From JAPLZH01 sp964450345 (lineage in GTDB: Bacteria > Patescibacteriota > Minisyncoccia > Phycocordibacterales > PALSA-1337), in NCBI GenBank assembly GCA_964450345.1, contig CAYVEL010000007.1, forward strand, positions 1-43,956: DNA of 43,956 nucleotides. The letters are read 5' to 3'. The translations under genes and the position numbers were made by a program. The notes under the pieces are model-generated. The model searched no databases and was not told where the DNA came from. It worked only from the letters and a program-made list of their open reading frames with translations. Shown in pieces: positions 19,971 through 29,784 of this stretch (positions within the stretch are counted from its first letter, which is position 1; each line of letters starts with the position of its first letter).

Positions 19971-20651
19971 TTAATAAAACGGTCTATAGATTATTGATGC
20001 TTCAACTCCATTTGCTTTGAAATTGGTAATAGCTTTGACTTCTAAACCTGTATTCCCATAAAACAAGCCCAATCCTGCTGAGGCTTGATTAAATGTATTA
20101 TATCCTATTGTTCCAAATGTAGCTAATTTAGGTTTAGGCTTAGTTGCTATTGTTTGCCAGTCATTAATAAGCTTCTTAGATTGGTTTAAATTATTCCCCA
20201 ACCTATCTATAATAGCATCTTTTTTAACCCCACTAGCTTTTAATGTGTCGGCTGCAATAGATAAGTCGCTATTATCCGCTTCCAATATTGAGGCGTATTT
20301 AGCACAATTCTTTAAATTGTACTCGCACGAAGTGTCTTTTGGTGCGTAAAATTCTATTCTTGCTATTTCTTTTTCATTTTTACGGCTTTTAACTCTCGAA
20401 AGGTAGTATTTAGCGGTTGAATCGCATTTAGTGGCTGTAATCGAATCAAATCTATTATTTAGTGAATCAAGACTAACAACCTTGTAGAATTTTTCGGTTT
20501 TGGCTTTTAATTTATCTTGTCGCCCGCTTGCGAAGTAGTCAGATATTTTGACAATAAAATGAACTCCTATTGCAATAATAATTATCAAAGTAAAAACCCA
20601 GAGCATATTGTTTATTATGCGAGCTTTTAAGTAGTCAATTAGTTTGTTCAT
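19971..20651 (-). CDS. Membrane-anchored lysis-region protein (spanin-like candidate), 226 aa
   Basis: One membrane segment at about residues 14-36, a polar helical middle with Cys pairs (CEYNLKNC), and a C-terminal beta-rich part with alternating Gly/aromatic residues (LGLFYGNTGLEVKAI, ASIIYRPFY). It overlaps the endolysin gene by 4 bases. An inner-membrane anchor and an outer-membrane-like end suggest an envelope-spanning lysis protein; this is inference. Confidence 0.5.
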   Translation of the reverse strand: MNKLIDYLKARIINNMLWVFTLIIIIAIGVHFIVKISDYFASGRQDKLKAKTEKFYKVVSLDSLNNRFDSITATKCDSTAKYYLSRVKSRKNEKEIARIEFYAPKDTSCEYNLKNCAKYASILEADNSDLSIAADTLKASGVKKDAIIDRLGNNLNQSKKLINDWQTIATKPKPKLATFGTIGYNTFNQASAGLGLFYGNTGLEVKAITNFKANGVEASIIYRPFY

Positions 20652-21181
20652 AATCCAAATGCTTTTTTAGCTGTTAATACTCGTTTTTTTCTATCTTGAA
20701 GTCCATTAGTTCCACCGTTTATTACTTTGCTAATCGCAACAACATCGTCTTTGTCAGCTAGTTTATTTAATCGTTTTTTAGTCCAAAACCAACACGCAGC
20801 TTGTACGCTGTTAATTGGTAGTTCTAATAATTCAGGATTTTTTAATAGCCTGTCATCTTTAAATATAAATTGGCTTACTTCTTTATAGTTTAATTCGCCT
20901 GTAATTTGAAAAATACCTCTGCCTTTATACTTAACTCCATCGCCAGCGTGCGTATTCCCCAAATCCTTTCTGCCTTCATAAGCTTCTCCGCTTGCCAACT
21001 CTCTGTAATAATAAAAGTCTAAACTTTCGTGTCCTGCTTGTGCTAAAAAGTGAACTAATCTAAGCTTTGTTTCTATTCCATATAAAGGTAAATAAGCCTG
21101 CAAGTGCGGTAAATATTTAACCACATTGAGGCTTGTAATATTAGGTATTGAATCCCTTAGTTGTTGTTCGGATAAAATCAT
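20648..21181 (-). CDS. Endolysin, glycoside hydrolase family 19, 177 aa
   Basis: HFLAQAGHESLDFYYYRE (44-61) gives the two catalytic Glu (E52, E61); GDGVKYKGRGIFQITG.LNY (80-99) is the GH19 substrate-cleft motif. It is a muramidase or chitinase-like enzyme that cuts peptidoglycan glycans. There is no signal peptide, so it needs a holin; the two small membrane proteins upstream are candidates. Confidence 0.88.
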   Translation of the reverse strand: MILSEQQLRDSIPNITSLNVVKYLPHLQAYLPLYGIETKLRLVHFLAQAGHESLDFYYYRELASGEAYEGRKDLGNTHAGDGVKYKGRGIFQITGELNYKEVSQFIFKDDRLLKNPELLELPINSVQAACWFWTKKRLNKLADKDDVVAISKVINGGTNGLQDRKKRVLTAKKAFGL

Positions 21182-21438
21182 TATTTAGATTCTATTAAAA
21201 TATCTAACTTTGCATTTATCTCTTTAATGTCCCCTTTTATTTCCGAAACATCATCTTTAGTCTTTTCAATCTTAATTTTGCAACTTTCCTGTTCTTTTTC
21301 TAAATTATCAACACGAATAGTATTTGCGTTTATCTTAGTGGATGTGAGTATCAAAACAGATAATACTGTGATTATTATACCTATAATAGCAGTCCATTCT
21401 GACACTGTTAAACCATATACCGACTTTCTCGCAACCAT
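21181..21438 (-). CDS. Membrane protein with coiled coil (XhlA/holin-like), 85 aa
   Basis: A hydrophobic segment at about residues 14-34 is followed by a long coiled coil (EKTKDDVSEIKGDIKEI). The order is inverted compared with classical XhlA, but the type and place beside the endolysin suggest a lysis accessory or holin. Confidence 0.55.
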   Translation of the reverse strand: MVARKSVYGLTVSEWTAIIGIIITVLSVLILTSTKINANTIRVDNLEKEQESCKIKIEKTKDDVSEIKGDIKEINAKLDILIESK

Positions 21439-21504
21439 ATTTTTTTATTTCAAAATTACTAAATATTTTCTTTTTAGCAAACTTTTTGATAAAAGTCAAA
21501 GATA

Positions 21505-21708
21505 TTATTTTCTATTTATGTAATTATCAGCAATGCCTAAACCTAATAAAGCAGTGCTTAAAATCCCTAATTGAGATATTAAAGCATGGTCGAAAACTCC
21601 TATATACACTAGATATACAATAAATCCAATTGAGCCAAAAAATCTCTTACTGCTTGTTGATGAAGCAGAATCGTAAATCTCTTTAAAGAAATTAAATATT
21701 TTTTTCAT
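21505..21708 (-). CDS. Holin-like membrane protein, 67 aa
   Basis: Two hydrophobic segments (about residues 24-40 and 43-60) with a Ser-rich N-terminal part. Size, topology and position just before the endolysin fit a small holin. No sequence family recognised. It overlaps the upstream gene by 17 bases. Confidence 0.55.
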   Translation of the reverse strand: MKKIFNFFKEIYDSASSTSSKRFFGSIGFIVYLVYIGVFDHALISQLGILSTALLGLGIADNYINRK

Positions 21709-21868
21709 ATTCTATAAGTTTTTCATCGTAATCATTAATAGTTTCATTCTCTCCCAAAACAATGCCAGTAAATTTTTCATTGTCGGATTTTCTAACAAAT
21801 ACAAACCCCTCATTCGGTAAATGATTTTCGTAGTTAATACCTGATATTTCAATTGTTTCTATTATCAT
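21692..21868 (-). CDS. Hypothetical protein, 58 aa
   Basis: ATG 21868 overlaps the stop of the tail-fibre gene. Acidic, with a beta-rich centre (GFVFVRKSDNEKFTGIVL). Short proteins of this type often follow fibre genes in Bacteroidota phages. No family recognised. Confidence 0.5.
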   Translation of the reverse strand: MIIETIEISGINYENHLPNEGFVFVRKSDNEKFTGIVLGENETINDYDEKLIEYEKNI

Positions 21869-22995
21869 ATCATTACGGGATAATTAGGTCTTTGCGAAAC
21901 AGCATAAATATAATTTGCGTATGTAATCCAGTTGGTAGCTGCTTTATATGTGGCTACTAAAGAATCAGCAACATATATCTTGCAATTAGGATTTATATTT
22001 GAAAATGCGTTTGTATTTGCAAGTGTTACAATTGTGTCTGATTTAGGAAAAACATATTCCAAAGCTGCGTAATTGTTAGAAAAAGCACTCGCAGCAACTG
22101 CGGTTACATTTGTTCCAAAAACAAAACTTCTTTTGCTTTGGTTGGCACTATATTCAGTTCCTGATAAAGATACATTTGGAATATTGAAATAATACAACGC
22201 ATTGCAGTTGACAAATGTCTGTGTTGCAATACTTGTCAATGAATTGTATGTAACAGCTCTAAGAGAGTAACAATTTCCAAACATTGCTGCAATTGTTGTA
22301 TTTAATCCATCGGGCAAACTTATACCTTTAAGAGAATAGTTATTAAAAAATACTGTACCTGCAGTGCCTAAATATCCAGTTATTGCGCTTCCTGTAGAAA
22401 AACAACACATAGACCTTGCACCACTGAGCATATAACTATTTAAGTTTGTTATATTTGCACCTAAAGACATCGTTATTATACCCGTCATATAGTTGGTATT
22501 GCCAAATATTTGAGTCGTACTCGTCCCATTACCAAAAGTATAACCGCCACTACATGTTACTGTTATAGTATAATCGCCTTCATTAGCGTAAACTGCCGTC
22601 TTTGTTATTGAAGTATTGCCACTTGCGGTTGTCGTTTGACTATTGCCATCTCCCCAGTTTACGGTTAATGTTGCCGTGTCTGATTTATTGATGTAAATTT
22701 TAGGCTGTAGCCCTGTATTTATTGATGCTCGGAATAATATTCTTGATTCTCCACCTGTAGTGTCATATATAGCACTTATAAACCTATCTTCTGTTACATT
22801 AGTGTAACTTCCATTATAGCCGTAGAAAGTATGGTCAACTACTGTTGGGGCTGTTGGGACAACTCCATCTTCGCCATCGTTCACCCATTGGGTGTCAATC
22901 AAGTCGCCATTAACACCAAATGTGAATATACGATGGTCGCCACTTGTTAATGGTGTAGTTCCGCCTCCTATTATCCATCCTTGATATGCTGTCAT
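21865..22995 (-). CDS. Tail adhesin with BspA-type leucine-rich repeats, 376 aa
   Basis: Residues about 100-155 resemble a PKD/Ig-like domain (TLTVNWGDGNSQTT...GDYTITVTCSGG). From about 185 on, irregular LRR_5-type repeats occur (SLKGISLPDGLN, SLRAVTYNSLTSIATQTF), and the end NCKIYVADSLVATYKAATNW is a BspA hallmark. BspA-type repeats are typical of Bacteroidota surface proteins. As the last long gene of the tail module it is a good candidate for the receptor-binding protein. Confidence 0.7.
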   Translation of the reverse strand: MTAYQGWIIGGGTTPLTSGDHRIFTFGVNGDLIDTQWVNDGEDGVVPTAPTVVDHTFYGYNGSYTNVTEDRFISAIYDTTGGESRILFRASINTGLQPKIYINKSDTATLTVNWGDGNSQTTTASGNTSITKTAVYANEGDYTITVTCSGGYTFGNGTSTTQIFGNTNYMTGIITMSLGANITNLNSYMLSGARSMCCFSTGSAITGYLGTAGTVFFNNYSLKGISLPDGLNTTIAAMFGNCYSLRAVTYNSLTSIATQTFVNCNALYYFNIPNVSLSGTEYSANQSKRSFVFGTNVTAVAASAFSNNYAALEYVFPKSDTIVTLANTNAFSNINPNCKIYVADSLVATYKAATNWITYANYIYAVSQRPNYPVMI

Positions 22996-24125
22996 GTTTC
23001 TTCGTATCTTAGTTTAAAAACTAAAGTAGTTGTTGGTGTTGTTCCACAACTAAATGTTACAGTCGTACCAGTGTGCGAATCAAATGTTATCTGATTTGTG
23101 CCAACTAATAATTTATCTTCTCTTGCATCAGGCAAGTACATCCATACATTAGCCATATTAGTTGCTCCACTAATAGTTTTAGTTACAGCGTTTGCGCTCC
23201 AATCTCCTGCGGCTATTGATACTGTGGTAGAAACTTTTTTCTTTTCAAATAATGAAGAAAAGTAAGTGCTTAGATTAGATTTAATGTTAGCCCAAGTTAT
23301 ATGCTTCCATATACCATTGCTTTCTTTTTTAATGATTACTTCTGTGTCTAAAATAGAAGTAACAGTTCCATCAACATCATCCATATCAGATATTCTCATT
23401 CCCCATGTTGGGCGAACCATTATTTTACCATTCTCTGCCGAACCAGTAGCTAGTTTAATAACGGATGCCATCATTATTTTACGATATGGGGCAGCAGGAG
23501 GCGTTTTAGTTAAAGCCCCAGCGGTTGAGCCACTCGAATCATAATAAAGAATATCAGCTAAAGCAAATCCAGTTGTATAAACATCGTTTATTTTACCAAA
23601 AACCGTAATATATCCATAGTTATTATTAGCAATATTATCAGTAGCTATTCCTATAATCAAATAAGGATTTACATCAATTTCTGATTGAACAGCTTTTTTA
23701 ACTAAAATATGGTTTCCTTGAACTCCTGCAAATTGACAAACATCACCATTATTAATAGCTCCGCTTGCCTTCCCATATATAAAAACCTCTTGACCTGCTT
23801 GTAATGTTGTATTATTTAGCAATCTAAAGTTAAATGTACCATCCTCTGTATTCCAACCTATTTCACCTGCATTGGTTACAATATAAGGCGTGTTTGTGCT
23901 TATTTTTAAGCCCGAAGCAATAAGAGAATGAGTGCCAATATTTACATCTCTAGTTGCATTTTCATACGGAACTAAGTTAGGAGACACCATTTGAGGCAAT
24001 AACCATTGAGGTATATTAATAGAAACACCTTCATCCCCAAGGTTTGTTACACCTCGGAGATAAAAGTTTTCGCTGTAATATTCCGCAGCAGGTAATTTGC
24101 TTTCTCTAACTAAGTTTTGCTCCAT
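22992..24125 (-). CDS. Tail fibre protein, 377 aa
   Basis: Repetitive beta-rich protein with AGQEVFIYGKASGAINNGDVCQFAG and TDNIANNNYGYITVFGKI, as seen in fibre or baseplate proteins, and DMDDVDG...KSNLSTYFSSLFEKK, a fibre trimerisation-like segment. It overlaps both neighbours by 1-4 bases. Host-binding role inferred. Confidence 0.65.
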   Translation of the reverse strand: MEQNLVRESKLPAAEYYSENFYLRGVTNLGDEGVSINIPQWLLPQMVSPNLVPYENATRDVNIGTHSLIASGLKISTNTPYIVTNAGEIGWNTEDGTFNFRLLNNTTLQAGQEVFIYGKASGAINNGDVCQFAGVQGNHILVKKAVQSEIDVNPYLIIGIATDNIANNNYGYITVFGKINDVYTTGFALADILYYDSSGSTAGALTKTPPAAPYRKIMMASVIKLATGSAENGKIMVRPTWGMRISDMDDVDGTVTSILDTEVIIKKESNGIWKHITWANIKSNLSTYFSSLFEKKKVSTTVSIAAGDWSANAVTKTISGATNMANVWMYLPDAREDKLLVGTNQITFDSHTGTTVTFSCGTTPTTTLVFKLRYEET

Positions 24126-26170
24126 TATTTAGTTGTAATTTCTCTTGAACCAATAGAATCTATTTCATAGTGAACTCCGTATGTGGTTACAATAACATCT
24201 CCTGCATCGCCAGCCGTTCTTGCCAAAGTTAAAGATAGTTGTCCTCCTAATTCAGCAGAACCAGCAAATGAAGTTCCAGATATAGTGTATTTATGTGGAT
24301 TAGCTGTTAATTGTGCAGATGTAGCAGATAATGTTACGCTTCCATTTGTAGTTCCAGTTGATTGTCTCAACTCCCAATACATAGTAAATGTAACTCCTGT
24401 TGTTCCTGCGCTTTCGCCACCCTTTAAAAATATATGAATATGCGGGTATAAATTTGTATTAAGTTTATATGGATGTCTTATTTCTTCACCAGCTCCGCAT
24501 ATTTGATTATTTGCGCTTGTAAACTCTCTGTATCTAACATTGTTTATTGTAACTAAGTCTGGAACTGTTACCCCAGAGGCTGCAGTTAGCGGTGAAAAGT
24601 TTAAATCATCCCATACTGTTGCATCCCCATTCATTGTTTGGTGTCCGTTAGTATCAAAATTGGTATAGTTTGTAGTTCCCCCAGCTTTAAGACCTAGTTC
24701 AAATATTGGGTTTGATAAGTTTATGTATCTGTATCCGCTCAATATAAAAGTACAGCTTTCATTAACAATTCCGCCACCTACAAATGTAACCAACTCTTTA
24801 CTAGGTCTTGAAACTATGGATTGTCTAGTTAATTTCCAAGGAGTTAAACCATCAACTCCCTCTTGTGTTACTTTATATATTGCATTGTTATAAGAATCGA
24901 ACGATTCATCTTTTACAAGTATTAAATCATTTAGGGTAGGATTGAAACCATCAATATTCAAAGCTGAATTAGTTGTGCTAGTAGCAGTATCACCACTAAA
25001 AACATGAGGCGGAAGAGGAGATACTGTTGCAAATGAGACATAATCACCTTTAATTGAATTTTCTAACATATACAATCTATCATCTGTCAAATCATTTTCG
25101 CTCAATTCTTTGCCTGCAACTTTATCCACTTTTAAAGCAGCATCTATGCTAGAATAAGACCTGTTATAAGTAGAATTATAATAAATCCATACCGAACTAA
25201 CATTTTCAGTTGTAATAATTGCGTTTGTAGAACTTGAATTTGGCAATAAGGTAGTAAGTACCCACTTAGTACCAGCAGAGCCAGCAGAAGTGATAGTAAA
25301 GCATTTATTTAAGGTAGAAACAAATACCGTTTGCCCTGCCACTGCTGTAACTCCACCATCTAAAGTTAAAGCTCCATTTGCAGAAGCGGTGTAAGTTCCT
25401 GATGGGGATTCTACATAAGAAGGCAAAGCGTCAGTTTTAAGCGTGTTTAGGTCAGCTTTTTTAATTGAACCTAAAATATCTGTAGCAGTTAAATGTTTTT
25501 GCCAATCATTAGTTCCATCATATTTTGAACTTGTAAAATATGCTCCTTCACATATGGCAAAAAGACCTATATTATCAATATTATATCCATAAGAAAATAC
25601 GCAGACAACATTAAAACCTTGTATTTTAACATTGACAGCAGGAGTTGTGTACCAAAATCCATTAGTTCCTGCATCTAGTTGATTAAGATTGGTTAAAACT
25701 TGACCTTTTGTAAAATCGTAAGCTTCTTTAGTCCAATCACCACGACCAGCAGTTGAATCCGTAATCCCTAATTCTATATTTCCACCAGCAATCCCCATAA
25801 CAGTCCCAGTCCATCTGTATGTTAGAGTTGACCCAATAGGTAGATAAATTTTACCTTGCGATGGAGTTACAGGATTAGTCCAAGAGCCAGCCCATGTATA
25901 TATCTTTAATGTAGATGTATTATAATATAATTCCCCAGTATTTGCTGAAACAGGAGGCGTTGCAGTAATAGCAACTAAGTCTATTACATCATCAATAGCC
26001 GCAGGTAATAGACTCGCTGGCACTTTCCCCCCTATTAAATATACAAAAGGGAGTTGGTCTATTCTACAAAGCCTTGAAACCCCATTCTTTACCACTCTAA
26101 CATAATCAGTAGATAAAAGATTTTCTATCGTTGTTAAAGTCCATTCTGTTATTCTATTCTGTTTAGCCAT
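24125..26170 (-). CDS. Large tail fibre or tip protein, 681 aa
   Basis: Gly/Thr/Ser-rich with many short repeats, for example TGELYYNTSTLKIYTWAGSW, a motif of phage fibres and collar-type proteins. The N-terminus (MAKQNRITEWTLTTIENLL) is probably the attachment to the baseplate. It is the third of four tail-tip genes in order and starts 2 bases from its neighbour. Confidence 0.65.
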   Translation of the reverse strand: MAKQNRITEWTLTTIENLLSTDYVRVVKNGVSRLCRIDQLPFVYLIGGKVPASLLPAAIDDVIDLVAITATPPVSANTGELYYNTSTLKIYTWAGSWTNPVTPSQGKIYLPIGSTLTYRWTGTVMGIAGGNIELGITDSTAGRGDWTKEAYDFTKGQVLTNLNQLDAGTNGFWYTTPAVNVKIQGFNVVCVFSYGYNIDNIGLFAICEGAYFTSSKYDGTNDWQKHLTATDILGSIKKADLNTLKTDALPSYVESPSGTYTASANGALTLDGGVTAVAGQTVFVSTLNKCFTITSAGSAGTKWVLTTLLPNSSSTNAIITTENVSSVWIYYNSTYNRSYSSIDAALKVDKVAGKELSENDLTDDRLYMLENSIKGDYVSFATVSPLPPHVFSGDTATSTTNSALNIDGFNPTLNDLILVKDESFDSYNNAIYKVTQEGVDGLTPWKLTRQSIVSRPSKELVTFVGGGIVNESCTFILSGYRYINLSNPIFELGLKAGGTTNYTNFDTNGHQTMNGDATVWDDLNFSPLTAASGVTVPDLVTINNVRYREFTSANNQICGAGEEIRHPYKLNTNLYPHIHIFLKGGESAGTTGVTFTMYWELRQSTGTTNGSVTLSATSAQLTANPHKYTISGTSFAGSAELGGQLSLTLARTAGDAGDVIVTTYGVHYEIDSIGSREITTK

Positions 26171-26172
26171 AT

Positions 26173-27474
26173 TTAAAGTATTAATGTTCCTTGTGTTGTT
26201 TCTATTGGTGTGTAATTTTCATCGCAAATATAAGCACCGTAAGAGCTTTTTTGCTCGTCAATCCCAAATTTATCAGAGAATGTTATTTTTAATATTTGAA
26301 AACCTCTATTTAAAGAATCTTTATCTACAACCTCTATATCTTCTCCAGTCCACGACATTTCGGAATCGTCAATTGTCTTTTCTCGAATGGTAGTCCACTG
26401 AACAACCTTAGTAACCATCCAATTTGGTATTTGGTCTATGGTTAACTTTTCGTTTTCGTATGCCTTGGCGTGCATTTCATAAGGCAAAAGGTCTTGTTGT
26501 TCAAAAACTCCACCTTTAATATTAGTATTTACTTCGTCTTCTCTGAATCCACCATATAATCTAATAAAGAAATCATCGGTATAGTCAGTAGACAAAAATA
26601 TGCCCTCAAAAGTATATAAAAGGGATGAAGTAGTATCAAACCATAATACTTCCGATTCCCAACTATCGTACCCGAATGGGTCTTCCTCGTTAGTAAGTAC
26701 TATAATTTTAATGTATTGAGATTTTAATCCATCCACTTCCCAATACTCATAACTCACATAGTCGTCAATATCGTTGTACGAATCGTAATCAAATTCAAAA
26801 ATAGTCTCTCCTGTATTTGGATTAACAGCATAAACTTTAGCTAAATCTAAATCAGAAGCAGAATCTAATCTTATCTGAAAAACATTAGCTCCATCAGAAT
26901 CATATCCATGCAAACTAACCCCTGTTGCTCTTGGTGTTAGTATTGTGCCGTAGTAATTAAAAGACACATCCCACATGTCTGTGTTTGGGATATATAAATC
27001 TAAATTTTGAACATATAATCTTTGAAAAGACAATAAATTCAGATTTCTTTCTTGGGTTATTCTCCATTCAAAAGTATTAGACAAATCTTCTATTACTTGA
27101 AAGAAATGCGAATATGCTAATGGTCTGTCTAAACTGTCTCTTACCTCGGCATAGTAACAACCATAATCAAGGCTAATGTCATAATAAGCATCAATAAAAA
27201 CATGCCCTTCGCTTAAAACATTTGAAATAAAAGGAACAGTAGCAACAGTTTCTCCATCCAAGGTGTGCCCAAATCTTCCATCACCAGCTCTACGGATATG
27301 CAAAGTATAAGAATCGGTATCGGTTGGCTGTATTTTAGCTTGAACTCTTAAAGGGTCTCCAACTCCAAATGGTTGATGCCACTTCATCATATATGGAGCG
27401 TATTGGCTAGGGATAATATTTTCCCAAAGCAACGGGTTTAGAGTTGAAAAAGCAAGTTTATTGGTTAATATCAT
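26173..27474 (-). CDS. Minor tail protein, 433 aa
   Basis: An aromatic, beta-rich protein (QRLYVQNLDLYIPNTDMWDV, SYEYWEVDGLKSQYIK) of the size of siphophage tail-hub or tip-associated proteins. It overlaps the preceding gene by 17 bases. No specific motif recognised; the call rests on position between the tape measure/hub block and the fibres. Confidence 0.6.
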   Translation of the reverse strand: MILTNKLAFSTLNPLLWENIIPSQYAPYMMKWHQPFGVGDPLRVQAKIQPTDTDSYTLHIRRAGDGRFGHTLDGETVATVPFISNVLSEGHVFIDAYYDISLDYGCYYAEVRDSLDRPLAYSHFFQVIEDLSNTFEWRITQERNLNLLSFQRLYVQNLDLYIPNTDMWDVSFNYYGTILTPRATGVSLHGYDSDGANVFQIRLDSASDLDLAKVYAVNPNTGETIFEFDYDSYNDIDDYVSYEYWEVDGLKSQYIKIIVLTNEEDPFGYDSWESEVLWFDTTSSLLYTFEGIFLSTDYTDDFFIRLYGGFREDEVNTNIKGGVFEQQDLLPYEMHAKAYENEKLTIDQIPNWMVTKVVQWTTIREKTIDDSEMSWTGEDIEVVDKDSLNRGFQILKITFSDKFGIDEQKSSYGAYICDENYTPIETTQGTLIL

Positions 27475-29572
27475 ATCCTTTAAGTTCTATTTGTTTTTTC
27501 ATTTTAAGCATAACAGAGAATGAAGCTTTATCTATGAATCCTTTAAATATTTCTCCTGTATCTACATTCCTTAATACTATTAGAGTATATGGGTAGTCTC
27601 CGCTTACATCTAACATAGTTGTAATTTCTTTACACACATCAGCCGTAATATTAATAGGATTGTATAATAGTTCGGAAGACAAACTATAATTAGTTCCTTC
27701 CTCTACAAATTCTGTTTCAAAGTCAAATTTACACAATAAATCGTGATTATAATCAGCACTTTGCCAAATAAGTTGATTATTATTTCTCCATGCAGAGTGA
27801 GCTAATATATTTTTGTGTGCAATAACAAGCCTTTTAGGGGAATATGCAAGGTTAAATACCGTTGCGTTGTCTAAGTCGCATCTAGTTATTGTTACATTTC
27901 TATAAAGACTATGAACATTAGTATAATTCTCTTCACATGCAAACATATAAATGTTAGTATCTCCTTCTTTTGAAGTTCCTTCTTCGTGCATAGAACTAAC
28001 CATATATTCCTCTATTTGTGTTGGAGAGCAAATAAAATCTAAAACTAAGTCGTATTCTTTTTTCTCTACAACATTGGGAGTTTTTATAGTATATGTATTC
28101 TTGCATAACGGTTCCATCTGCCCGTTTTTTTCATCTTTAGAATTTACGGAGAAGCTAGTTCCTACTATTACATTATTATAAATATCATCTACAGAGACTT
28201 TCTCCTCAATGTTATTACAAGGAATAATCTCTTGTTCAATATCATTCCTATAAGCATCAAATACAAGTCCTATATTAATCTTATCATCCTCGCATCTTAT
28301 TGATATTGGAGTGATAATATTTAAGTTCTTAAACAGCTTATCTAATGATACTTTTATCCTTTGTTCTTCTAGTTGTCTTATAGCCGAAGAGCTTGTAATT
28401 AAATCTAATACTGGTCTTGGCACATAATAATTAAAATCAAGAATAGAATCATCGCCATAATAATCGGTGTATATCTTTCTTAATATCTTATTTATAGCCC
28501 ATTCAAATGTAACTCCTCTTATTTGATAGTTTTGTTTAGGGCTTGCTGCCATTTCCCAAATATCAATAAAGGCTTCTCTAATCCCGTTCATTGGGATATA
28601 TGGGTCTGTATATGTGTCTCCACTTGATTGCTTATAGACAAGCTCTATTACATCTCCTTCGATAAACTCTCTATCAATAGTAACATCGCATTTATATGTT
28701 TCTCTAGTAAAATTACCATTTACATATCTATACGGCCATATTCTTAATGGATAATATGGATAAACAGTATCTATATTAGAAATAGCTTCTTCATAGTCTC
28801 CAGCAGTAGCCCAATATCTATTTCTAGTTAAAATTAATCTCCCTACAGGTATTGCCCCATATAATCCCTCTTGAGCAATATCAAAATCAAGAATTAATCT
28901 GACTTTAAGGCGACCAGTTTTCTTTATTCTAAATTTACACCATTCGTAAGGTGCACCATCATCTTTTGTAAATTCAACATGTTCAGAATATTCTCTATTA
29001 ACTCTAAACCCTCTTATAGCCCATAAATCTATTTTAGGCGCAGGAGGGACATCCCCTAATGCTAATTCTCCAACTCCTAACTGTATTTGATTTGTAGTCT
29101 CTCTAGTTAATCCGCTATAATTAATAAGCTGAACACCATCGTCTAAGTCTAAATCAAACTGATACTCTGTGTCTTTATAAGTCTCTATCAATTGAGCCAC
29201 CCCTATTTTTTCAACAGGTATAGTTACAGAATATGTCTTAGGATTACGAGAGTATTCTGAAAACTTTAAATCAACTATAATAAAATCAGACAAAGATAAA
29301 TTGTTGTTCTGAACTACTACTTTTAATTTTGCTTGCGCTCCGAATCCATTAGCATCAAATATAGATTTCAGATATTCTGCATCACTTCCAAAGAACTCTA
29401 ATTCAAAGCCTATTTCTCTATCCATTCCGTGATATTCGCCACGAGATATACCTATAGCTTCATCCTCCCACCCTTTCGGGTCGATTTCTACCTTTCGCTC
29501 TACATTATTGTATATAATATAGTATTGAACAGGCTTATCTTTTTGAAAAAATGACTTAAACTTGTTTGGCAC
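27458..29572 (-). CDS. Tail hub/baseplate protein, 704 aa
   Basis: It starts MPNKFKSFFQKDKPVQYYIIYNN. GWEDEAIGISRGEYHGMDREIGFELEF is a recurrent pattern of Bacteroidota phage tail proteins following the tape measure. It is a large beta-rich protein probably forming the distal tail or hub ring. It overlaps the small zinc protein upstream by 17 bases. Confidence 0.62.
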   Translation of the reverse strand: MPNKFKSFFQKDKPVQYYIIYNNVERKVEIDPKGWEDEAIGISRGEYHGMDREIGFELEFFGSDAEYLKSIFDANGFGAQAKLKVVVQNNNLSLSDFIIVDLKFSEYSRNPKTYSVTIPVEKIGVAQLIETYKDTEYQFDLDLDDGVQLINYSGLTRETTNQIQLGVGELALGDVPPAPKIDLWAIRGFRVNREYSEHVEFTKDDGAPYEWCKFRIKKTGRLKVRLILDFDIAQEGLYGAIPVGRLILTRNRYWATAGDYEEAISNIDTVYPYYPLRIWPYRYVNGNFTRETYKCDVTIDREFIEGDVIELVYKQSSGDTYTDPYIPMNGIREAFIDIWEMAASPKQNYQIRGVTFEWAINKILRKIYTDYYGDDSILDFNYYVPRPVLDLITSSSAIRQLEEQRIKVSLDKLFKNLNIITPISIRCEDDKINIGLVFDAYRNDIEQEIIPCNNIEEKVSVDDIYNNVIVGTSFSVNSKDEKNGQMEPLCKNTYTIKTPNVVEKKEYDLVLDFICSPTQIEEYMVSSMHEEGTSKEGDTNIYMFACEENYTNVHSLYRNVTITRCDLDNATVFNLAYSPKRLVIAHKNILAHSAWRNNNQLIWQSADYNHDLLCKFDFETEFVEEGTNYSLSSELLYNPINITADVCKEITTMLDVSGDYPYTLIVLRNVDTGEIFKGFIDKASFSVMLKMKKQIELKGYDINQ

Positions 29573-29750
29573 TTAACTTCATTATTTTTTTATGCTCTGA
29601 ATCAGAAATTGTTGAAAACTCGTGAAATAAAGTAAAAGTCCACATTCCGCACTTGCATTTATGAAATGTATTCTTAAACATTATAAAAGTATTTATCTTT
29701 CCACATTTAGGATTAGGACAAGCCCACTTATTTATTCTGCATTTAAACAT
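29556..29750 (-). CDS. Zinc-ribbon protein in the tail operon, 64 aa
   Basis: CPNPKCG and CKCG give a four-Cys zinc ribbon in the first 40 residues. It is small, basic and placed between the tape measure and tail hub genes. A consensus promoter lies just upstream at 29755-29784, so it may start a transcript for the tail-tip genes. Confidence 0.6.
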   Translation of the reverse strand: MFKCRINKWACPNPKCGKINTFIMFKNTFHKCKCGMWTFTLFHEFSTISDSEHKKIMKLSAKQV

Positions 29751-29754
29751 AGTA

Positions 29755-29784
29755 CAAAGTTATAAAATTCTAATTACCACGCAA
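29755..29784 (-). promoter_or_regulatory. Promoter inside the end of the tape-measure gene
   Basis: TTTG (ending 29782 on the minus strand), 19 bases, TAACTTTG (29762-29755). The next start codon is only 5 bases downstream, so the mRNA would be almost leaderless or start at the following gene. Confidence 0.6.
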
